A stretch of DNA of 26,370 nt from a virus. The DNA lies in the IMG/VR virus record IMGVR_UViG_3300037156_000064, positions 1 through 26,370 of that record, one strand, 5' to 3'. Below, in pieces: positions 22,392 through 26,370 of the stretch (its first letter is position 1; each line of letters starts with the position of its first letter). The translations under genes were made by a program, and so were the position numbers. The notes below the pieces were generated by a model. The model worked only from the letters and a program-made list of their open reading frames with translations. It was not told the DNA's origin and searched no databases.

Positions 22392-23051
22392 CTAAGTAGG
22401 GCGCTTGAACAACCGGTCGAGGAAGAATTCCCAGCGCTCGCTCAGGCTGATCGGCATGCGCCATTCGCGCCGAAACTGGCGCGAGGTCTTATCGTACCAG
22501 CTACCGGGGCTGAAGTAGTAGGGCGATTTGGCGCGGAACGGCCCCCCGTCGCGCTTCCAGTAGGCGACGAGTTCCTTGCGTAGACCGGCTGTCGTCCATT
22601 CCGGCATGTCGATGCTACGCAATAAAACATTGGCTTCGGCTATGCGGTCCTGGTCTAGCGCGCAATATAGCGGGCTATAGAAATCCTCTAGCTTGGCTAG
22701 GACCTCGTCACGGCTGTCGCTGAGGTAGGTCGGCTTGCCGTCGGATCCGGTTTTCCAGCCAGATACGACGAACTCCTCGCCTTGCACCTGCTGCGCGTCG
22801 TTCTGGGCCTTGAGTTGCGCCTCGTGCTCCAGCGCCTTGGCTTCCGGCAGTCGATAGAGCACGAGATGCGGGTCGTTGTTCAACAGCGTTGGCGTGCCGT
22901 TCGGCCAATCGGCAACGGTGACTGGGACCGGTTCCCAGCCTTGACTCACAACCGTGCCAACATTCAGGTTGTCGGGGCCGCTACAGGTTCCTCGCAGGGG
23001 AGTGCGAAACCAGAAGCGAGTGCGCACCCACCGGTAGCGGTACTCGGTCAT
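22392..23051 (-). CDS. Hypothetical phage protein (219 aa)
   Basis: 219 aa: TEYRYRWVRTRFWFRTPLRG at the start, a middle with KALEHEAQLKAQNDAQQVQG, and a C-terminal half rich in aromatics and Arg (RKELVAYWKRDGGPFRAKSP, then PGSWYDKTSRQFRREWRMPI). No family recognised. It begins 1 nt after the stop of the Pro-rich gene and its stop abuts the 53-aa HTH gene, so it belongs to the terminase transcript. Its basic, aromatic C-terminus could bind DNA. A small-terminase role is possible but not supported by motif. Confidence 0.65.
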   Translation of the reverse strand: MTEYRYRWVRTRFWFRTPLRGTCSGPDNLNVGTVVSQGWEPVPVTVADWPNGTPTLLNNDPHLVLYRLPEAKALEHEAQLKAQNDAQQVQGEEFVVSGWKTGSDGKPTYLSDSRDEVLAKLEDFYSPLYCALDQDRIAEANVLLRSIDMPEWTTAGLRKELVAYWKRDGGPFRAKSPYYFSPGSWYDKTSRQFRREWRMPISLSERWEFFLDRLFKRPT

Positions 23052-23052
23052 G

Positions 23053-23895
23053 TCAGTTCAGCTTCGGCTTGACCGGGTAACCGCCGGCGTTCTTGGCCTC
23101 GCCATTCTCACTGGCGACGGCTGGCGAGCCGGCTGCCTGCCCGACGTCGAGCGGATAGCCGGTGGAGGTCTTGGCCTGGTCGCTGCCTTCGGTGACAGGC
23201 GTCGGAGCGCCCCAGCTGGTAGTCCCCTGGACGTAGGGGTGCGGTGTCGTCGGCGGCTGCGGGTTGGCGTCGACGGTCTCGGCGCTGGCGCGGTTGTCAG
23301 GCTGGCCGAAGGTAGCCGCCGGGGAAACCGGTACCGCGGGGTCGGCCTTTAGCTGACCGAAGGTGGCGGTGGCTGGTTGGCCACCCACATCTATGGGATC
23401 GTGAGCAGGCACAGGTGCGAAAGTAGGATCCGGCATCTGGTACTCAGTCGAATAATCCGTGCCTTTAACAGGCGCGTTGGTCGGCGGTGCACCATGGTAG
23501 TCCCCCTCCGGTAGACGGCTAAGACCGCTCTTCAGCAGCTCGGCGAGCGGACCGTTGGGCTGCAAGTTGGTCGGCGTTTCATTCTCCCAGTCGGGCTTGG
23601 GAGTGTCAGGCATATCCGGGGTGACAGGCATGACCTTGACCGGCTCTATCGTCGGTGCGACCGGCGGCGAGAACGGGGCGTTGGGAACCGGGACCTGGCT
23701 TGGGGCGGCCGGCGGGATCGGCAGGATGTCCTTCAGGTCGTCGGCACTGAAATAGGCCGCGGCGCCGGGGGCGGCGCGTTCGAGAGCCTGGCGGTCGGGC
23801 GCCCGGGCAATCGGGATGCCGGCATGATCGACGGCGATGTGGTCATGGCCAAGGTTGTGCAGGAATTCGTTCTTGAAGATGTCGCGGATATGCAT
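23053..23895 (-). CDS. Pro-rich disordered protein (280 aa)
   Basis: 280 aa. N-terminal ~50 residues are ordered (MHIRDIFKNEFLHNLGHDHI). The rest is Pro/Ala/Thr/Gly-rich with short internal echoes: ATFGQLKADPAVP and AATFGQPDN, then STGYPLDVG and NAGGYPVKP. There is no TM or Cys. I chose ATG 23895 because GGAG lies 7 nt upstream. The frame continues upstream to 24114 but there overlaps the metallopeptidase gene in another phase and has no start signal; ATG 23964 is a weak alternative. The role is unknown; such proteins are often linkers or internal virion proteins. Confidence 0.65.
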   Translation of the reverse strand: MHIRDIFKNEFLHNLGHDHIAVDHAGIPIARAPDRQALERAAPGAAAYFSADDLKDILPIPPAAPSQVPVPNAPFSPPVAPTIEPVKVMPVTPDMPDTPKPDWENETPTNLQPNGPLAELLKSGLSRLPEGDYHGAPPTNAPVKGTDYSTEYQMPDPTFAPVPAHDPIDVGGQPATATFGQLKADPAVPVSPAATFGQPDNRASAETVDANPQPPTTPHPYVQGTTSWGAPTPVTEGSDQAKTSTGYPLDVGQAAGSPAVASENGEAKNAGGYPVKPKLN

Positions 23896-23956
23896 TGGTC
23901 TGCTCCATTGGTGGTTAAGTTGGTTCAATAGGCGGTAGCTATTTTCGTTGCGTTGG

Positions 23957-24355
23957 TCACGCATCGGGCTTTTTCCAGGGTCGCTTGTGATTGTCCTGGT
24001 GCGCTTGGACGATGCACTGCACCATGGCGTGCAGTGTGTAGGCTTCGAACTCACAGCTCGGGGTTTTCTCGCCGATGCTCTCACGAATATGCCGCCAGGC
24101 GTGCTGGCATTCATGCGCGATCAGGCCGACGGTTTGTGCCAAGGATCGGTTTTGGCCGCCAGTAAGGGTGATCAGGATGAGGTCTCGGCTATCGTCGGGA
24201 GTGTCAGTCCAGTGCATGCAATTGCCGGCGGTTTCTGGAAACGGCTCGACGTCGACCTTGCACTCCTTGAGCGTGGCGCGCCAGCAAGCTCTCGGCACGT
24301 AGCCTACGCGCACCGGCAAGAAGCCCAGATCGACCCAGACAGTGTGCTTCTTCAT
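23957..24355 (-). CDS. Small HExxH metallopeptidase-like protein (132 aa)
   Basis: 132 aa. GLIAHECQHAWRHIRESIGE carries HECQH at 81-85, an HExxH zinc site, followed 16-18 residues later by Glu102/Glu104 in CEFEAYTLHAM, a possible third ligand. The HE..H.....G......E.AY layout matches a group of short phage proteins annotated as putative metallopeptidases. The first 60 residues include LGFLPVRVGYVPRACW. No signal peptide, so a cytoplasmic or virion-internal role is likely; substrate unknown. It overlaps the winged-helix gene by ATGA. Confidence 0.7.
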   Translation of the reverse strand: MKKHTVWVDLGFLPVRVGYVPRACWRATLKECKVDVEPFPETAGNCMHWTDTPDDSRDLILITLTGGQNRSLAQTVGLIAHECQHAWRHIRESIGEKTPSCEFEAYTLHAMVQCIVQAHQDNHKRPWKKPDA

Positions 24356-24726
24356 TCGGTTTTCCAGTACCGCGGGCCCTCGTCCTCATCGAGGATGGCC
24401 CAGGGATCCAGCGGCTCCTTGCTGATGGTTCGGCTTATGTCAGTCGGCTTCATCGAGCGGGCGCTGAATTTGGGGTGCTCGATCAAGCCGCGTTTCCTGA
24501 GCTCGGCGAGGGCCTGGCGCACTGTCGTGCTGGAACAGCGACAGGCGATTTGCAGTTCATACTGGCTGGGGCCGAGGCCGATCTCGGTGTTCTTCTCGTT
24601 CTTGAGCTGGCCAGCCTTCTGCAGGCGCTCATCGCCGGCTCCGCCCCACCAAAAATATTCCCGGATCGCTTCATAAATTCTGATGTGATATTCGGACATT
24701 TCAGGGATGACTAGATGCTCAGCCAT
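24352..24726 (-). CDS. Winged-helix DNA-binding protein (124 aa)
   Basis: 124 aa. Residues about 10-85 look like a winged helix of GntR/MarR style: YHIRIYEAIREYFW, then LGPSQYELQIACRCSSTTVR and QALAELRKRGLIEH. The recognition helix is probably STTVRQALAELRKRG, followed by a wing and an acidic C-terminus (ILDEDEGPRYWKTE). It lies between the methyltransferase (8-nt overlap) and the metallopeptidase (ATGA overlap). A transcriptional regulator of the accessory or packaging genes is the simplest reading. A phage replication-initiation or terminase-small role cannot be excluded. Confidence 0.75.
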   Translation of the reverse strand: MAEHLVIPEMSEYHIRIYEAIREYFWWGGAGDERLQKAGQLKNEKNTEIGLGPSQYELQIACRCSSTTVRQALAELRKRGLIEHPKFSARSMKPTDISRTISKEPLDPWAILDEDEGPRYWKTE

Positions 24727-25372
24727 CGCGGTTCAGCCAGCCGAGTGTCGGCGGTCCTTTGTGGCCGTGCGTCCAGATGAACCAGGCGAAATCTTCGGTG
24801 CCACCGCCCGGCTCGAGGCCGGCCTCTATCACTGGGCCCGGAGGCATGCTGGGGCGTGGGGTGAGCACGAGTACCTTGGTCAGCGGGGTGGTCTGAAGAT
24901 AACGCGCCTTGTCGGCGCCCGTCATCCATGGAAGCGGAAGCAGCAAGGCGACCTTGTTGGTGGCGTTATCGAGCGCCTTCCTGACGAACTCGAAATCGAC
25001 TGTGTGTCGGGATTTGGTTGTCGCCTTACCGCATAGGCCGAAAGGCGGGTTCGAAACGATATTATCGGTTTCGAAATCGGCGTCGAGGAAGTTCTCCTCT
25101 TCGGCGCACTCCTTGCACCGCTGGATCAGATCGTAGCCGAGCACCTTGACGATGCGGTTGTCGCCAACCAGCGCGGCTTTCTGGCGGTGAGCGCGGCCAG
25201 CGCGAACGATTCGGCCGCTACCGCAGGCCGGGTCGACTACCGTGCCTTCGAAATGCTCGGTGGCGAACAGGCGTTTGCTGACCCAATCGGGTTCGATATA
25301 GTAGTCGTCCGGGTGTCGCTCGAATAAATGAGCGCGCTTTTCGATTGCGGTTAACTCCAGCATGTCGGTCAC
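24719..25372 (-). CDS. DNA N6-adenine-type methyltransferase
   Basis: 217 aa. Motif I (SAM binding) is VVDPACGSGRI at about 45-55 and motif IV is NPPF at 108-111 (DNIVSNPPFG), which marks an amino-methyltransferase acting on adenine N6 or cytosine N4. The N-terminal ERHPDDYYIEPDWVSKRL is common in orphan phage methyltransferases. No separate target-recognition domain fits in this size. The start GTG 25372 overlaps the upstream stop (GTGA) with GAGA upstream; ATG 25363 is an alternative. It probably protects phage DNA from host restriction. The upstream nuclease-like gene is its only possible restriction partner here, and that pairing is speculative. Confidence 0.85.
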   Translation of the reverse strand: MTDMLELTAIEKRAHLFERHPDDYYIEPDWVSKRLFATEHFEGTVVDPACGSGRIVRAGRAHRQKAALVGDNRIVKVLGYDLIQRCKECAEEENFLDADFETDNIVSNPPFGLCGKATTKSRHTVDFEFVRKALDNATNKVALLLPLPWMTGADKARYLQTTPLTKVLVLTPRPSMPPGPVIEAGLEPGGGTEDFAWFIWTHGHKGPPTLGWLNRDG

Positions 25373-26166
25373 GTAAAAGTCTCTCGTGCTAGGTCAAAGG
25401 TCAGCAACTCAAACCGTTTTTTACCGCCGCTCTTCGGTCCCATACGGTTCGTTCCCGCTTCCGCATGAGGTGCGAACAGCTCCATTATGGATTTGCAATC
25501 TGTTAAACTGATGTACGCAACTTGCCTTATGTCGAGCGCGACTAGCGCTACGATGTCGACATCGGCAGCAGTGTATCCCTTAGTCACCGTTTTTCCGGTC
25601 CCAAGCCGGCTGGCCCGCCGAATAGTGAACTTGTAGACGGCTCGCGCGTCATTAGTCCTGGTCGAAGGCCGCAAAGGTCTGCGCCGTGGAACCGCGCTTG
25701 ATTTTACCGCCACGCGGAGCAGTCGTCCGTTGACGTCGACCACCACGTCATAGGGCAGCCCCTGGGCAACTTGGTAAGCGTTCCATCCGGCCAGCAGCAG
25801 ATCGGCGCACACAATGTGCTCTCCGGCGTCACCGAGCTGCAGAGCATTTCGGGTCTCGTAAATGATCGGGGTGTACATGGGCGGCAGAATTTGAGGCGCG
25901 TTCGATTTTACCGGTTTAGGCCACACCTTTGTGTGCCCTACCCACCGGTTTATGCAACCGCAGGATTTCGCGTGGTGCAAAGCATGCGTGGATATAGTGG
26001 TCAACTTTCCGCAGGCGCAACGGCACAGCCAGCGGATATGCCCATCATTGGCTCGATCGTAAGGTTTCAAAACGTCAAGGACGCCAACTTTTTTACCCGC
26101 CCAGTCGCGCGCGTTCGGCGAGAGCCGAATAGCTGGGGCGTCTATGTCGAAGGCGGCGAGGTCCAT
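25369..26166 (-). CDS. Zinc-finger / PD-(D/E)XK nuclease-like fusion
   Basis: 265 aa from ATG 26166, chosen because GGAG lies 9 nt upstream; a TTG ten codons further up keeps the frame but lacks a ribosome site. Residues about 45-72: RWLCRCACGK followed by SCGC, the C-x-C-x-C...C-G-C zinc motif common at the ends of phage HNH and AP2-type homing nucleases. Residues about 113-156 resemble PD-(D/E)XK resolvase-like nucleases (PDDEXK_5 type): Glu116 in GEHIV, Asp140 in LPYDVVVDV and Lys155 in RVAVKS. The usual Gln/Glu two residues before Lys is Ala, so activity is doubtful. A basic C-terminal region follows. Likely a mobile nuclease or its inactive descendant. Confidence 0.65.
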   Translation of the reverse strand: MDLAAFDIDAPAIRLSPNARDWAGKKVGVLDVLKPYDRANDGHIRWLCRCACGKLTTISTHALHHAKSCGCINRWVGHTKVWPKPVKSNAPQILPPMYTPIIYETRNALQLGDAGEHIVCADLLLAGWNAYQVAQGLPYDVVVDVNGRLLRVAVKSSAVPRRRPLRPSTRTNDARAVYKFTIRRASRLGTGKTVTKGYTAADVDIVALVALDIRQVAYISLTDCKSIMELFAPHAEAGTNRMGPKSGGKKRFELLTFDLARETFT

Positions 26167-26223
26167 CCGGTTTGGCTCCATGATGTTGGAGCGCAAGCCA
26201 GTAGCACAGCGTTAGGCTGGCGT

Positions 26224-26370
26224 CTAGCTGCGGTCGCGGAAGCCTTGAGCCTCCGGCAATAAATCGATGGCGGCAAGGGCGTCGCGGGACGGCACGACGC
26301 CGTGGTTCTGGCACCACTGCAGGATAGTTCGGCGGTTGCCGTCCCAATGCTCGACGAGGTCGAAGGCGCC
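26224..26370 (-). CDS. C-terminal end of a gene running off the right edge
   Basis: 48 codons open from the window edge to TAG at 26224-26226: AFDLVEHWDGNRRTILQWCQ, then NHGVVPSRDALAAIDLLPEA. Helical with good residue composition for this genome. The competing frame at 26093-26347 is Arg/Pro-rich and overlaps the next gene, so I reject it. It ends 57 nt before the next start. Function cannot be judged from this piece. Confidence 0.55.
   Translation of the reverse strand, partial: GAFDLVEHWDGNRRTILQWCQNHGVVPSRDALAAIDLLPEAQGFRDRS

Noticed and set aside
23896-24114. Longer start of the Pro-rich protein (353 aa)
   Set aside because: The extra N-terminus lies over the metallopeptidase coding region and has no ribosome site, whereas ATG 23895 has GGAG 7 nt upstream.
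26093-26347. 84-codon minus-strand frame at the right edge
   Set aside because: Arg/Pro-rich, overlaps the nuclease-like gene, and competes with a better in-phase C-terminal end that stops at 26224.
1-26370. tRNA, rRNA, integrase, attachment sites
   Set aside because: No cloverleaf, recombinase motif or duplicated att-like sequence was found, so lysogeny cannot be judged from this window.

Overview
The window is a segment of a tailed bacteriophage (or prophage) genome in which every supported gene lies on the minus strand, so the module reads from the right end to the left. Most of it is GC-rich. Genes are densely packed with ATGA, GTGA, TTGA, TAATG and 8-nt overlaps, and many have clear AGGAGG-type ribosome sites. 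This fits a phage of a GC-rich proteobacterium. An alphaproteobacterial host is a weak inference, because no integrase, tRNA or host gene is present. No tape-measure gene or tail-tube/sheath pair is seen in the window. Together with the portal, scaffold, adaptor and nozzle-like set, that leans towards a short-tailed (podovirus-like) virion, but the window does not settle this.

In transcription order: (1) 26370-22392, an accessory block: a truncated gene, a zinc-finger/PD-(D/E)XK nuclease-like protein, an adenine-type DNA methyltransferase, a winged-helix protein, a small HExxH metallopeptidase-like protein, a Pro-rich disordered protein and an unknown 219-aa protein. (2) 22391-16989, packaging: a 53-aa helix-turn-helix protein coupled to the large terminase, two small proteins, the portal and two more small proteins. 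(3) 17020-13256, head assembly: a GroES-like co-chaperonin, a 68-aa protein, scaffold, a conserved 163-aa protein, a capsid-associated protein and the major capsid protein. (4) 13255-12879, a non-coding stretch with two strong terminators, a third hairpin and the decayed C-terminal end of an endonuclease VII-like gene. (5) 12878-6107, head-tail joining and virion genes: a beta-helix protein, small Lys-rich proteins, a connector that appears to start at AUC, an inserted GIY-YIG homing endonuclease, a zinc-ribbon protein, an adaptor-like protein, a one-TM micro-protein and several small structural proteins. (6) 6102-1, tail appendages: a protein of 20-residue repeats, the tail fibre and its partner, a SleB-like cell-wall hydrolase with a very long low-complexity tail, and a large nozzle-like protein that runs off the left end.

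Functionally, TerL and portal package DNA into a capsid built from the major capsid protein on the scaffold, probably helped by host GroEL working with the phage GroES. The connector/adaptor and nozzle-like proteins close the head and form the tail. The fibre, repeat protein and hydrolase would recognise and breach the envelope. Homing-type nucleases occur at three places (25369-26166, 9053-9949 and the remnant at 13074-13202), which indicates repeated invasion of this genome by selfish endonucleases.

The most unusual observations are the apparent AUC start of the connector gene, the endonuclease VII remnant sandwiched between terminators, the phage GroES inside the head operon, the 20-residue repeat protein, and several real genes of 45-53 codons.
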